Assembly: GCF_032854445.1 (NCBI RefSeq)
Contig: NC_088295.1
Coordinates: 79,696,028 to 79,760,027, forward strand
Direction: 5' to 3'
Length of the DNA: 64,000 nucleotides
Source of the DNA: Liolophura sinensis
Taxonomy: Eukaryota > Mollusca > Polyplacophora > Chitonida > Chitonidae
How positions within the stretch are numbered: the stretch's first letter is position 1; each line of letters opens with the position of its first letter. A model generated the notes under the pieces. The model was not told the DNA's origin. It worked only from the letters and a program-made list of their open reading frames with translations, and searched no databases. A program made the position numbers and the translations under genes. This document shows positions 37,909-51,160 of this stretch, piece after piece.

Positions 37909-40900
37909 AACTTGAACTTGTGCAGTTATATTATTTTGATATCCAGTCAGACAATGGATATGTTACTTAACTCCTGTAAAATAAATTAATATTCGTCTAT
38001 AACTTTTACTATGAAACCGTCTTAATAGTATATATAGATGAACTCGCCGTCAAACTATGGTGATCCCAAATATCGTTTGTGGTCAACAAATTGAATACTA
38101 CATTAATGTATCAAAAAATCTTTGTCCGGGCTCACCTGAAAGTCAAAAATGCAGCATTTTGAGTAAAGACGTGTAATCTAATAAATTGCAGTTAACATCA
38201 CTGCATTTTTTGTACCTAATACTGCCCTGGTGCCATGGGCGTGCAATTTGTTAATTATCAAGCATTCACATGAACAGAGAATAAAATCGTGACTGAGGTA
38301 AAGTGGCAAGAGGCCTCATCACCATTCGCCAACAATCGGAAGTGTCAGTCGTCACTGTTCTGGTGTTACTCTTTATTTTGTAAGTATTTTATATTAACCA
38401 CATTTATGGCTTCTCAACTTGAAAATTATCATTTAGAGAAAAAATGTTTGACCCGTCGTTCACGTTGTCTGCGACATAATAGCTATATGACAATATTATG
38501 ACGCATCGATCTACCCCCCGCGATAAAAGAACCCGTGAAACTCTAAATTGTACTGAAGAAGATATTCAACCTGGTGAAAGCAAATGGACTGTGTGAATAT
38601 AACACAGAACATGAAGAGTTTTCAGACAAAGCTTATATAAAATAACAAAATCGTTATAAATTTTATTACTGATAAAGGTATTTCTCATTAAATTTTACAT
38701 TCCCGGTTATTTGGTTCCGTGAAATTAAGACTGAACTAGTATAGAACTGATGTTTACTTTCCTGTACCAAATGCCATCACAGTTTCCATAAAATTGATAA
38801 AGTTTAACAACTTCTTTTCAACATAAACGAACTTAATTGGACAGCTTTTGATGCCATTGGTATGGACGTTTACAACTTCGTACCTTTCCCTGCTAGAGAG
38901 AAAATGAAGTCACCCGATGGCCTTTAATTAACTTGTACATAATAAAATTTGGGAAATGTATGGACGGTGTAGCAAGGCCTTTGATGTTGTAGTTGAGGTG
39001 TTTCGGGTTACAGGTATTCCTTGTCCGAGCTCTGATTGGCGAACAGTTTTCCTTGGCTATCACATTATACAGCCTGTCGGTGTGGATTAGCTGTGGAACA
39101 CTTTTAGCGGGCTTCACGAGGCCAGACACAGCTATAGAGAATCCGTGAGGTCTGTAATCATCGCCCAGTCCTTCGGCCTTTATGAGGGGTACTCAAGAAA
39201 CTATCACTCTTATACCGTGTGTTTAACTAGCAGTGCTCTCTGTGTGGCAAGGCGGAGTTAAACACATATTATGCACTATAAGATTGGACAAGTTAGGTTT
39301 GCCTTTTCATCTAGCACACTTCTTACACGGACCTATAGGGTTAATATACAAAAATACTAAGAGATAGCTTTCAAACGATTGTGTTTTATTTTCATCTTTT
39401 TTTTTCATTTTATCTTTAAGAACCCTTTGCTTATCTTCAAATAATGAATTTTATTTAATGTCAATTCAACTCTGAAATCGCAGTAACATTTCTTTCTAAG
39501 GATCATCTGGCATTTCACGTAAGCCTTGATGTCTCGTCTTAATCATTGGTATCATTATGACTAAATTCTTTCATTCGACACTTCTTCATGTGATCTGGTA
39601 TTCGTGTTCCAAGCTATTGACTGTACATGTTAGGCAAATGGAAACTTTATCTTGTAATTATGGAGCAATTAAAAATAACTAATGACTTAAATTGTGATAA
39701 GTTTACAAATTGTAGACGTAAATTATAACAATTATTGTGCATTCTTGCTCGTGAGTTGCAAGTTTTATTCTTCTGATTTTGTGTCATTAAACCTTGATAA
39801 TTGCGATCTACTCGAACGCCTTGGGTTTTCTTCACCTAAATGTGTCAAACAAATTAGCAATAATTTTCCAGTTTACAAAGATTTAAACACAAAATTCCCA
39901 CTTGAAGAGGTATCGTCTTAACGGGGTGTATGGTCGAGTAAGCGGTATGCAGACGACTTTTTGTGCTCACAGCGCTCAGGGTCAGTGGCCGTCGTCAGGT
40001 CACGAGGTATCAGCAAGCCTATCAAATTCAAACAGCAGTTTACCATTACACGTTCTTCACACGTCGCCTACCCATAACAACCCTTATTTTCGTATAGATT
40101 TCAGATACACGTTTCGAGCAGTCTCGAACGATGCGGTAACAACAGGTCGTATGTTACCTCCTACATTCTCTACTGACATTGAACAACGTTAACATCCTCC
40201 TTAACAACAAAAAAGATTAACATACAGCAGATAACACCGGCTAGTTTGGCAGGTACAGTTTCATACACCGTAAATGATCGCCTCGTAAATTCAAACGACT
40301 CAGACATCCGCCTGTAACAGATGGATACTAAAGACATCAGGAAAACATTTCTGAAAGCCACTACTTTTGTAAGAGCAGCAGTAGCACAGGTTAGTCATTT
40401 TTCTACTAAAATATCTCGATTTCTGCTCACCGCGACCCTTTTGCCTCTGTGGGAACTTATCGAAGGCGACGATAGATGTCCAGAAGCTAGATTGTCAACA
40501 TTCCATACATTTAGAACAAGTCTGAAATATTGTGTTTTACCATCACAGTGAGAAATATTACACCTCAAAAATGTAAAAAAGAGAGAAGAAAAGCAGTTGG
40601 GTAGGCCTTTACTTTGAACCGTGCTGTGAGTGGCGGGAATGTTTGCTGGAACCAGTATTTCAATCCACAGAGCAATTTATCAATTCTGGTCGCTATTCCC
40701 AAATTGTCTCGTTTTTCTTTCCTTTCCCGCTCGATCTTGTTTCCAAAAAGCGATTTTCGTTGATCCAAGCATTTGTCTCAGTGTTAGAGTTTATTCCTGT
40801 CATCGCTCGGGGCTATTAACTACAAGTGCTGAAGATATATGGACTAATTTTCACCCGGCGGAAGTGGAAAACTCCCAGGATCGACCGTCGAGAAACTTTG

Positions 40901-41495
40901 TGACTCAAATCAGTCTTCTTGGAGGACATACTTTAGCTGAGAAAATCAGTCAGTGAAGTGTGATCATGTAATTTTCCGAGCTTTGTGGATAGGCGGGAAG
41001 AGTACTATCGTTGAGGAAACCTTTGCATTTTTTACCGTCAGTAAAGTCATCATGGACACGTGTGTTAAAGCTATTCACTTTGATCACGTGACCTGTCTTC
41101 GGCGTGGCCCGCCAAATTCCGGTGAGGTACCAACTCGGTTCAAGGGGATCACTCTTTTCCGAATATCCATATCATATCTCTGGTTTCAGGAGGTTAAAAA
41201 TTACTGAATGTTTCCATAACGATGTTATTACAAGCAGAGTAGAAAAGACACGCGTCGCCTTTCAAAGTGATTACATCGGGCGTTTGAAAAATGAGGGAGT
41301 GATGGCGTGACCGGGGCGAATCTGGTGTGGGTACGGGGAATAACCCGGGCCCCCGGGTAATGGCCCACTCCCAACTAATACACTCTCCTACTGATGAGAA
41401 AACCCAGACGACCAAACATAGATACATAATTATCCCCATACAGTCGATCCATCACAATCACAACTTGGAAAACACGAAGCAGTCTGGGACCTTTT

Positions 41496-41516
41496 TTCTT
41501 CTTCTTCTTCTTCTTC
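41496..41516. repeat. (CTT)n microsatellite
   Basis: Seven uninterrupted TTC/CTT triplets following a T-run. Simple repeat. Confidence 0.85.
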
Positions 41517-42689
41517 AAGGTTCTCTGTTTTATGTCTTTATGATACCCATAACAAGAATTATGTTACGGCCTAAACTGAACCGAGAAGACACATGGTATA
41601 GTGAATGATAGGTTACACGTGAAATCTGTTACAGCTGGCTGAACGCAACCTTAATACAACATTTCCATTATATTCCAAACACCGGGTATAAAAAGTTTTG
41701 AAGAAAAGAATAAAAGATAGCTATGTACTTTCCTCTTTAAACAAGTAAACAATTTGTGTGCTTTTGTGAACTCTGCTCATATGTGGGTTGTGGTATGGTC
41801 TTTCCATCTTCATATACTATTTCGTGTATTTATGAAATCTTATTTATGAATTACATTTTACCACTCTACTATATTTTAGAAATTTGCGAAACCAAAATTG
41901 ACTCTTCAAAATGATTACATGAGATAATTGTTTCTCACCTCAGTTAAAATATTCACAACTAACTTTATACATGCATAAAAAACGAAACTGAGAATGACAA
42001 CAAGGAGTAAAAATCCAAATTTCAGTCGAAATTTAAAAACTAACTTTAAACATATGGAAATATTGTAGATAAACAAAACAAAGTAGTTATACAATTTGTT
42101 TGATATATAAGTTTGTTTGATTTTAAAATTCTTATTATTTGAAAATACAAATTCAGTGAGCTACACATATTCAGGCATTGTGGTCGTACTTGATTTATCA
42201 ATTTCGGATCAATACACATGCACGGAAGTAAAACGAGGTTATCCATAAATATCTTTCAGAGTAAATATTGTTTAAAACATCACCACTTCAATAAAAATGA
42301 ATTGTTTACATATGCCATTGTGACAGTGGATAGAGATCGGTGTTAGCCCTATACCGAAACGCACTGCACCAAAGATGGATTTTAGTCATATATATATCGA
42401 TCATAACGTATGTACCAAAGCTATACCGCCAGTGATTTTAGAGTGATTTAAAGTATGAGAAATATCTTATATAAACAGCTAAGCTATTAGATCTTACATA
42501 TATTTAATTATTATTAATTGTGATTGCAATTCTTAAATAAGTCCAGCTTGTGTTAATGTATTCATTTTTTGTGTGACTAAATCGTTAGCCATAATTTTCT
42601 GTTTATGTCACAGGCTTTTGATCATGCACAAAGAAGAGCGAATTATCAACAAGTCATTTCACTACTGATTCACTGAAGTGGGTTGGTAA

Positions 42690-42990
42690 CCATTTTAAAG
42701 TCAGACTTTGTTAACGCTGCATTGCGTTCTCCGAATAACCTGTGTGGTCCGGGATGTGGCAATGGTATACTGCCGTGGACAAGCCATTGACAGATCTCGT
42801 CACGTAAAGGCTTTGGCAATTATTATTGCTCAACTGTTTCTTTAGCTCGCGAAGAAACTGTGAAAATGGTGAATTGTTTTAGCAGACGGTAGATGGGCAC
42901 TGGCGCCAGCCTAGATGTCTGAATCTAACAGCGTGAAGGGTTCGTCAACTTTATCCAAGACAAAACAAATTCTGCTGACCAAACAGGGAA
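42690..42990. promoter_or_regulatory. Candidate regulatory block
   Basis: Non-coding block of raised complexity with GGCAATTATTATTGCTC near 42812 (an almost perfect inverted repeat around ATTAT), GTTAACGCTGC near 42709 and TGTGTGGTCCG (Runx-like TGTGGT) near 42740. No open frame. Proposed only on composition and motif clustering. Confidence 0.2.
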
Positions 42991-43978
42991 CGTTTCACGG
43001 ACTCAGACTGAAAAGGACTTGAGAAACTACGTGGAGTAAAAGTAAGAAAATGTCACACTGTTGACCGTTTGATCCCTTCCATCCATCACCGCGGGTGAAT
43101 GCAAGTGAAATATCATATCTTTCGTATGTGCTTTTTGCGTGAAACAAGCGAAATATCACGCCTGTGTCAAAATACCAACAAAAACTGCATCATCCATGCA
43201 CACCGCGTTATTGAGTTATAAATGCGAAAAGGGCTTTTTTTATGACAGACTATCCTTCGATTACAGAAAGAAATTATATTAGTTTGTTGGCACTTATTAA
43301 ATACCCAGACACCGTGTGATTTTGGAAGGTCTTAAGAGGAAAAAAACGAAGAAAAGTTGGGTGGAGATTACAGACTGAGATGCAGTTAACGCAGATATAA
43401 AGTACTTCATCGTCACCCTCTGACAGATTCACGTGTGAATCGAGTTACAGTATATTAGCACCACAACATAAATTAATGTGGTTTAAAACCGAGGTGGCCA
43501 AATTATGACATTCATCGTGACAGTGAAAGCGATTGCAGGCACACAAAGCTTTATGGACGGCCTCGCATCATACATGTGAATGCATGTATGTGATCTTGGA
43601 TTGTTAGTCGGTTACCTCTAGCGAGAAGCATTACTTGTTGTTTATCTTATCAAGATATGTTTACATAACTGCGCTACAGGCTCCTTCCCAAAGATGTTTT
43701 AAGAAGCACAAGATTATTTACACAATGCCACGAAACGTATCTTTATGTTGATTTTATGTGGTTTGTAGATTTATTAGATCATGTTTTATATACTGATAAA
43801 CATGAATAACTGAAAAATATTACCGGTGTGGTTATAAAAAAATACTGAAAGAAATAACTGTAGACATAAACTTTTGTTCACTAATCGAGTTCGATTCAAA
43901 ACACTTCTGATCCTTCCTAGCAATTGTAGTTTTGTGTTCTCTTCATACACCTAGCTCCATGGGTTAAAGTATTTAATT

Positions 43979-44075
43979 ATTTGATTGGTATTTTACGCCG
44001 TACTCAAAAATATTTCATTTATACGATCGTGGCCAGCATTATGGTGGGAGGAATCCAGGCGGAGCCTGGGGGAAT
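43979..44075 (-). repeat. SINE 3' fragment
   Basis: Reverse-complement of the SINE tail and centre: GATTGGTATTTTACGCCGTA, CTCAAAAATATTTCATTTAT, CCAGCATTATGGTGGGAGGA. The head is missing. Confidence 0.85.
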
Positions 44076-44216
44076 TCTATGGGTTACGGTGCATTTGATT
44101 GTAGCACAATGGTACTTAACGAAATGGTGTAAAATAGGGGCGATACTATATTTATAGTGTAAATTTTATACAATGTGCACATCAGAAATGAGTACTCTTT
44201 GGATATGGGATTTGTG

Positions 44217-44218
<2 letters not shown>

Positions 44219-44298
<80 letters not shown>
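44219..44298. repeat. (AT)40 microsatellite
   Basis: Eighty bases of uninterrupted AT dinucleotide. Pure and long, therefore probably recent, polymorphic and capable of cruciform extrusion; also a likely place for assembly length error. Confidence 0.97.
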
Positions 44299-44302
<4 letters not shown>

Positions 44303-46429
44303 CTATAGCCAGTTAAAACTCTAGAAACCCACTGTAATCATATCATTTAATATACTTAAGCGACCAGTTATGAATATCACTTATTCTATCAGAAATCTGG
44401 ATTCTGTTTTATGTCGGCTGATATTAGTGGTGATTTGGTGGCCCGCCAGGCCCCCGCATCTCGACCCCTAACGGGGGGTCTCACAAACAAGACTTTGTCA
44501 GTGCTGCTTGGAGGTTGGAAGCAAGTTCAGCACCTTCTGGCCTGGTGTCATAGCGCTCGTCATAACTGAAATGGATAAGTCGGCAAGCGTACCGAACGTC
44601 CCTCGTGCTATCGGCTCGGTACTTCGTAATCAATTAACCAGATTGCATATTTACAAGACAGGATGCGAAATGTGGTGTTCATGTACGAAATGTTAACACG
44701 TGTCGGTTAGTGAAGCAGTAATAGCCCAGCAGGAAACGCGCTATTGACGGGCTTAGGCAATGACATATCTACACAAATACGGCATCTGACATAAAGTAAT
44801 ACACAGCAGCTAATGAATATCATAACATTTACCTTCGCCTAAATGCTTGCCTGTCTAGCCGAGTTATACGTCAACTTTTTACAGTGTACTGTGTTGTTAA
44901 TGACTTCATGGTGATATTAGGTGTACTGTAAAACATTTGATATTATCTCACACAAGGGTGTCCGAATGAGCCTCATAACCATAATGTGGCCACACCCGCA
45001 AAACGATCACAATGTTTATTTTATTTCATTGATAGGTTAATATATGAATATTTGATTTGTTTTATTATTTATTGGATATGTTTTAAATGTCGCATGTACC
45101 TAATACTATTTTTTTAACACCACAAGAAAAATGAGTTGAGTGGAGGCGAAACATGCGAATTTCCCAACATACTAAGTAAAGTATATCATCTGAGTTTTTT
45201 CTCAGAGTGTGGGCGTGGAAGTCCACAGTGAATTATCTCTGGTGATTTAAAGGAACCTCTTTCTGGTAATTCTGATAACTTGTAGGACAGCATTGATAAT
45301 GATATAAAAAGGTAATAACTTTTATAAATTTGATCAATTATCTCTTTAAGCGGAATGCTAGTCGTTCGAGTTTTTCGTGTCTTTCTGAGAGATGCTGTAA
45401 ATGCTTCCCTTTACTACGCATGTTTTTCTGTACCGATATTACGATGTTAAACATGTTTTTCAGGCGTCCAGGAAGCTACATGAAGCTACATTAAGTCGAT
45501 GTAGTGGTTAAGAGTCTTTGTCCTATTTTGTGGCGACCTTTTGAAATATGTTGTCTTTATATATTAGACATACAATAATCAAGTTACAACTGACAAAAAC
45601 AAACCTGACAACAAATCTGACACGAGCCGAATGTTACTGGTACAATCAAAACACGGAATACTCAGTACATATTTATGAAGCGATGCAGTACTTATTTCAC
45701 ATTTTAAAAAAATTTCAATGACCGCTTCTCACCGACGGATCAACTTTTAAGTTCAGAAACTGTTATACACTGTACCTATTATGATATTCCATCAAACGAC
45801 CTTCATCAGACGTTTCATCCAGAGTAGAGTATTACCGACCGATACGAATTAAGCTTTAAATCTGAAGCCCAGTTTGTGATAATACCGGTGCATATGCAAA
45901 AACATGAAAAGTGGAATTAAAATATTTATTGTGCCTTTCTATGAGCATTGATTTAAATTCTATTGATAAGTTTCTATAATTTTCATTTATCATTTATACA
46001 CCCATGTAATGTTTCTTCCTCATGTTTTAAGACTTTTGAGAATTCTGCGGCACTGATCGTTTCTGTCCAACAGTTCAAAATATTTATTATCTGTAGGTCC
46101 ATGAAATGTTTCCTTTTCTTACAAGTTTAAGAATGTTTCTATTGGACATAAATGGATTTAAGTACTAGTACATGGTCAACATCTGTAGGGTGTGTAGCGT
46201 TAAAGAGTAAAACAAATCGTGTTTACGTCAGGCGTATTGGCTCTTGCAACTGGCGTTAAGCTAACTAGCATTCTTTTGTATAGGTTATTGCTGTAATTCA
46301 AGAGGCGACTCCCATAGAGATGCAGTTTTACAATTAAGAGAAATCAGTTGCCCAAACTAATATCAGGGTTTAATTTCTGCTCACAAATCGTCACGTGAGT
46401 GATCACCTTACAGGCGGTTGTGCCGTAAA

Positions 46430-46800
46430 GCTCGAGACTCTGTCACGAGGACGGATGAGCACGTGGCAAAGGTCATCGTCATGGGGGCCAGAGGTCAACA
46501 GATCACCGACTGTATTCAAATAAAATGTAATAGTGGTTAATAAAGGTGCTGGCGCCTAGGCCTCGCCTTTCCGTCCCTCAGTTTACAGATCCAATAGCTG
46601 TTGTCCTTCTGACATAAGATCAGCGCGAAGCAATAGATTACGGCCTAAGCTGGAGGGTTGAGCTGGAACCCTCACATCACGGAATGTCCCCTCCCTGAGT
46701 TTTGGCCAATACACGCGATAATTAATTGTCTGTAGCCGACATGATAATCGTAGATATCCACAAAGGTGATTGTCAGCAAGACCAATTCGCAAGCCGTGTG
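46430..46800. promoter_or_regulatory. Candidate regulatory block
   Basis: GC-richer non-coding block. Two AGGTCA nuclear-receptor half-sites (46470-46475 and 46492-46497) face the same way, with a CACGTGG E-box just before them near 46460, and GCGATAATTAATTG (TAATTA core) near 46713. No coding frame with domains. Inferred from motifs only. Confidence 0.25.
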
Positions 46801-48409
46801 GCGCCCGGATTGCTATTGTTAGACACTGTGACTGAGCAGAAGATCTACTTTACCAAATAACTCAATATCTACTGCAGCTATAGTGTGTTCAAACCACGTC
46901 GACATCGTGTTAGATATGTCTACATTTTTCTCTATCCGTGAAACAAAAGTGTTACTGACCTCTTCTCCATAAGATGAGTGTGTTGTGGGACTGAGATTCT
47001 TCCGAAGTCTAATACACACTTACATAGAAGCGCACTTTGTAGCAGTTTCACACGGTATAATGGTCTTACAAGATGGCGGGAAATTGTCGAATTTGTATGC
47101 GAGCTTCATTTTTATAACAAAAAGTGTACAGTAGGATAATATTTGGAGGTGAACCGAAATGTAATGAATTTATTGGTTTTTGACTGAAAAAGGAGATATG
47201 ACAAAAGGATAAATTATGTCATATCTCTGTCTCAACGTTTTTACTCTCCACGAAAACTTTAAAACTCAAACTTTAATTGCGCCTCTGATTATGTACCAAT
47301 GCTTGAACAGTGAAAAGCAATCAGCAAAGGTTTCAGGCGAATTACAACATTTCGCTTTCAAACGTGTGTGCATGAGGAAAGATGAGTTGAGTGGTTAGAA
47401 TACAAATTAAACATAATTTTTCTTGTAACAACACGTGGGAATATCTTCTACTGGGAATATCCGACGCTAACAAAGGGCTTAGATATCTGCCCATGAGGAA
47501 CACCCAAACTGATTGATTTATTTACTTAAAAACTAATTCACTCAATGTTTAATATTTCATTTGCAAGGTGTTGACCATGCAGTGTTGTCCAATGTGCCAG
47601 TGGAGTAACTCTTCGTCCATTGGCCATCAACTCGGTCATACCCATTGGTACTTGGCCGATCCTGTTAATGACTTCTGTGGAATGTTCACTTGCACTTGAT
47701 TAAGGAGACTGCTGGTTTGAGCCCCGCTCCCGCGGTGTTTACATCAAGGGCAGTCTAGGATTATTTCCGCGTGTTCTACATGAACGTGAAAAGCAACGAG
47801 ACTTTCCTTAGTTCTACTACTTACAAAAGTTACCATTCATGGAATGGTTCACAGTTCATTGAATCGCTTCAGTCAAGGATATTCCATCAAACAGCTTCGC
47901 GTTCAATTTCTTAAAATCTACAGCGATGATTATAACAATCTCGTTAGCAAAGATGGACAGAGCGTTCAGGATCTCTGGCGATCTGTGTTTGTGAAATATC
48001 TAATTTCGTTTAACCCGGGGTTAGCGGATGTATAAGCATCCTTCATATTTATAACATCATCTTGGTGGTTTCACGACCAGTTGTAGTTAAAGCCAGATTG
48101 AGATACATGTCTGAACCTATATTTGTATTCCACCCGGAAATTGCTAAGGGGCTATTCTAGCATAAAATCTGAATTACATGTTATGCCAATGGAGTATAGA
48201 TTGTCTTCCCTGCATCACTGAAAACTGATGAGCTTCTCTCTTGCATACATGATATCAGCTTTATTTCTTTCTGTATATTCCCTTTTTCATATTCCATTGG
48301 GCACTGGTGTTTTAAGTTAGATCGGTTGAGACGCTTAAATTTTACACCTGCCCTCTGCTGCACATTCAAAACCACATTCATATAAGTAAAATATTGCCTA
48401 CAACCTTTC

Positions 48410-48524
48410 AGATGATGGCCGCCGTTGTACGAGTGAAATAGTCTTGAGTGCGGCGTAAATCACAAGATAAATAAATATAAGTAAAAGACTCTCAAGTTCG
48501 GCATAAAATATCAATCAAATGATT
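48410..48524 (+). repeat. Two adjacent SINE tail fragments
   Basis: First piece GATGATGGCCGCCGTTGTAC, GTCTTGAGTGCGGCGTAAATC and ATAAATAAATA; directly after it a second decayed tail with CTCTCAAGTTCGGCATAAAA and TATCAATCAAATGATT. Either two truncated insertions or a tail duplication. Confidence 0.75.
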
Positions 48525-48899
48525 AAAACCTCAGAATAAATTTCGATATTTTTATCTGAAATGATGAATGCAAGTTCACTATATTCATGGGCACTAAAAC
48601 AACTGTTTAGCAACCCTGTTTAAGAGTATTGTTTGCATATACCGTACATGACTACAGAGATACAGAAAATAAGGTATCTCACTTGGCGTAATTTATACCA
48701 AGACTTTTGGGAGTCCATTTGCGAAATAAAACCATTCCAAGTCTCTGACCCGTACACAGTTCACATCACCCCTACTTAATTGAACAAATTCAAGCTAATT
48801 TAAAGGCGTTTTCACGGTTTAGAGTAATGTCTAATTAATAAAGCACATAAACAGACGTCTCAGAAGTGAAATAATAGAAGGCACCTAGAGACGCATACT

Positions 48900-49200
48900 A
48901 AAGCGTACGGGCTTATTGGGAGATCCCGGAGCAAAATTCTGCGAAAGTTGACATCTCTACATATCATCGGGAACAAATTACAACGGGTCCGTGACAATAA
49001 TCGAGCCGATTACGAAACGAAAATTTCCATGATAGTGAACCGTCTTCACTTATTGCGGTAGTCGGGGTCTTGCATGTAATGACGTCTGATTTATTCGGCT
49101 CTGGTCTGGGTAGCCGTGTGGCTACACACAGTTCCCCCAGCCCAGACACACGAGAGCTGGGCAGATCGAGGGGTCGCCACAGGCTCGCACTGCAGCCTCA
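48900..49200. promoter_or_regulatory. Candidate regulatory block with hairpin
   Basis: Composition-shifted non-coding DNA with TGTAATGACGTCTGATTTAT (CRE-like TGACGTC beside a Hox/Cdx-like TTTAT) near 49074 and a strong inverted repeat at 49104-49147: GTCTGGG pairs with CCCAGAC, and inside it TAGCC-GTGT-GGCTA forms a perfect stem. No coding frame with a domain. Confidence 0.22.
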
Positions 49201-49887
49201 TTGATAAATGTCCTCATACCAATGAAAATGACAGAAAGCGAGAGAGAAATGAAATGTAATAAGTTTGCGGAATGTCTAGATTATCCATCATACCAGGCAC
49301 ACATCTGTAGTTGGGGAAACTTCTGGATGCAGATACGACTTTCCATTTAAACACAAGACACACTGCGTGATAGCTGCATAGAGTTTAGCCAAGCATGACA
49401 ACCATGTTTAAACTGTATAGCGTGAGAATAACTCGTTTTGCACATTGTATATCATACACAAAACGGTAACAAAATATTTATCTAGTTATATGAAAGGATT
49501 CTTTAGTCAACTTCCACTTTCTATTTCGTTTTACGCTTTGAACAGTTGGAGTATAATTTATATTCTCCTTGTATTATTTAGTGTTATGGTTCCAAACGTT
49601 TTAATGGTGACAAAAAGGTTTTGGAAAAGCGATTTTATTAATCTGTAAATGGCTTATGATACACAAAGGAATGTTGTCCGTATCAATATACTCTCGGTTT
49701 TCAGGAAATAAAAATCAATATTTTGTCACAAAAAAGTACATAATGTTACCAAACAAAATTCAGTTTTATTATCAAACGTTGACTTCTGCAATATGTTACG
49801 CAGTTAACCTCTGTGGTTAAGAAGAGCTAGGAAAAAGTACTCTCGATAAACATACACGAGGGTTGACCTACGAAAAATACGGGGGTA

Positions 49888-50086
49888 TGGGTGACGTAGT
49901 AGTTAGTTTGATAGCACAGCACAATAACCCAGAAGCCTCTCACTAGTGCGATCGATGTGAGTTCGAGTCCAACTCATGCTGGCTTCCTCTCCGGTCGGAA
50001 GTGGGAAGGTCTGCCAGCCACTTGCGGATGGTCGCGGGTCTCCCTGTGCTCGGTCTAATTTTCTCTCACCATAATGCTGGCCGCAA
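49888..50086 (+). repeat. SINE, 3'-truncated
   Basis: Head and centre of the tRNA-derived SINE: AGTTAGTTTGATAGCACAGC, GAGTTCGAGTCCAACTCATG (B box), GGAAGGTCTGCCAGCCACTT, CTCTCACCATAATGCTGGCC. The sequence leaves the element right after CTGGCCGC, so the 3' tail is absent. Confidence 0.88.
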
Positions 50087-50579
50087 AAAATCTGCATGTT
50101 CTTAGGCTCTACTTTAAGTATAAATGATGTTAGAGTAAGAGGCTGTCCAATGTTCAAGCATTGAGCACAAATAAAACTGGCTGTATAAGTATAAATACAC
50201 GCATAATACTTCTGCAATAATTTAAGAGCCGTGAAATGGATCAGATTTTCACCATTCATTGCTCTGTCTTCCATGTTTATGGACATGTAATAGTTCAGGT
50301 ATCATCTCAAGTTACTCTCCAAATGAATAAGTCTTTGTAAGGCAGCTCGAAACGACATCATAACCTTGTTCAGAAGTTCTCGTATTACAACAACAAATGG
50401 AACTCTAAACAAGGTACGCACCGTTATTTCGATTGATTTACAATCGTCAGTTGTGGAGGGAGGCAAACTTTCGCTAGGAGACGTGCCAGATAAATGACAT
50501 TGTCAACAGATAGGTAAACTATCCTGTTTATAATTATGATTTACTTCTGGGAAGATACTGACTGACCATTGTGATTCGT

Positions 50580-51160
50580 ACATTGTTGACGTGGTCAGGC
50601 AGAGGAAGTGGGTGAATCAGTGCGGTATTGCTGACAGGTGAGTTCCCTTAGGACATTCAGGCGAACCCAACACCTGCAGCCTTATTTACCTGTGATGACA
50701 ACCGTCTAAAACATAACCATTCAGCCCTATAATTGCGGACGTCCAGAAAAAAAATATGTTAGTACCAATAACAAAGGTGCTATCTGGTGCAGTGAATTTT
50801 TTAAACACCGCTGACCGCAATAAAGAGATTGTTGGAGGATGAGACCAGTAGATGTGGTTGTCCATAATTTATTTCACGATTTAAAGAAAATAAATGTTTG
50901 ATAGGTCTTCGCTGCCAATGCGTCTTTTAAAGTGTCTGTGGTTATTAATCAGTTAACGTGGCTTCACTAATCCGAGTAGACACGTGATGGTGTGGCCCGG
51001 GGCAGAGACGGGCGGTTTCCTAGCCCCTTACCTGTGAAATCTACCTGTCACATCACACCCGAAGACCGTGGACCTTGATCACCCCTAGTCGACAGGTGAG
51101 CTAGGCGGATTCAATTACCCGGATCAATTATATCTGACAATGTCGTTAGTAATTGGCGAC
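50580..51160. promoter_or_regulatory. Candidate regulatory block rich in ACCTGT/ACAGGTG E-boxes
   Basis: Two GC-richer patches contain six CAGGTG/ACCTGT-type E-boxes: 50634-50640, 50671-50677, 50688-50693, 51030-51035, 51043-51048 and 51092-51098. This core is bound by Snail/Scratch/ZEB zinc fingers and by bHLH factors. TTAATCAGTTAAC and TTAGTAATTGG homeodomain-type sites lie in between. No open reading frame of note. Function is inferred. Confidence 0.3.

Larger units (their letters stand above)
33001..43978. other. Gene desert, part 1
   Basis: About 11 kb without a convincing gene. Contents: a candidate regulatory block at 33560-33930 (separate entry), a 10-base poly-C run at 35002-35011, a retrotransposon relic at 37722-37908, a (TA)n stretch at 37088-37103, an unusual cluster of open frames at 39694-40551, a (CTT)n run near 41496-41516, and another composition-shifted block at 42690-42990. 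A possible exon at 36785-36898 is described as a finding. Remaining DNA is AT-rich and shows nothing. Confidence 0.5.
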
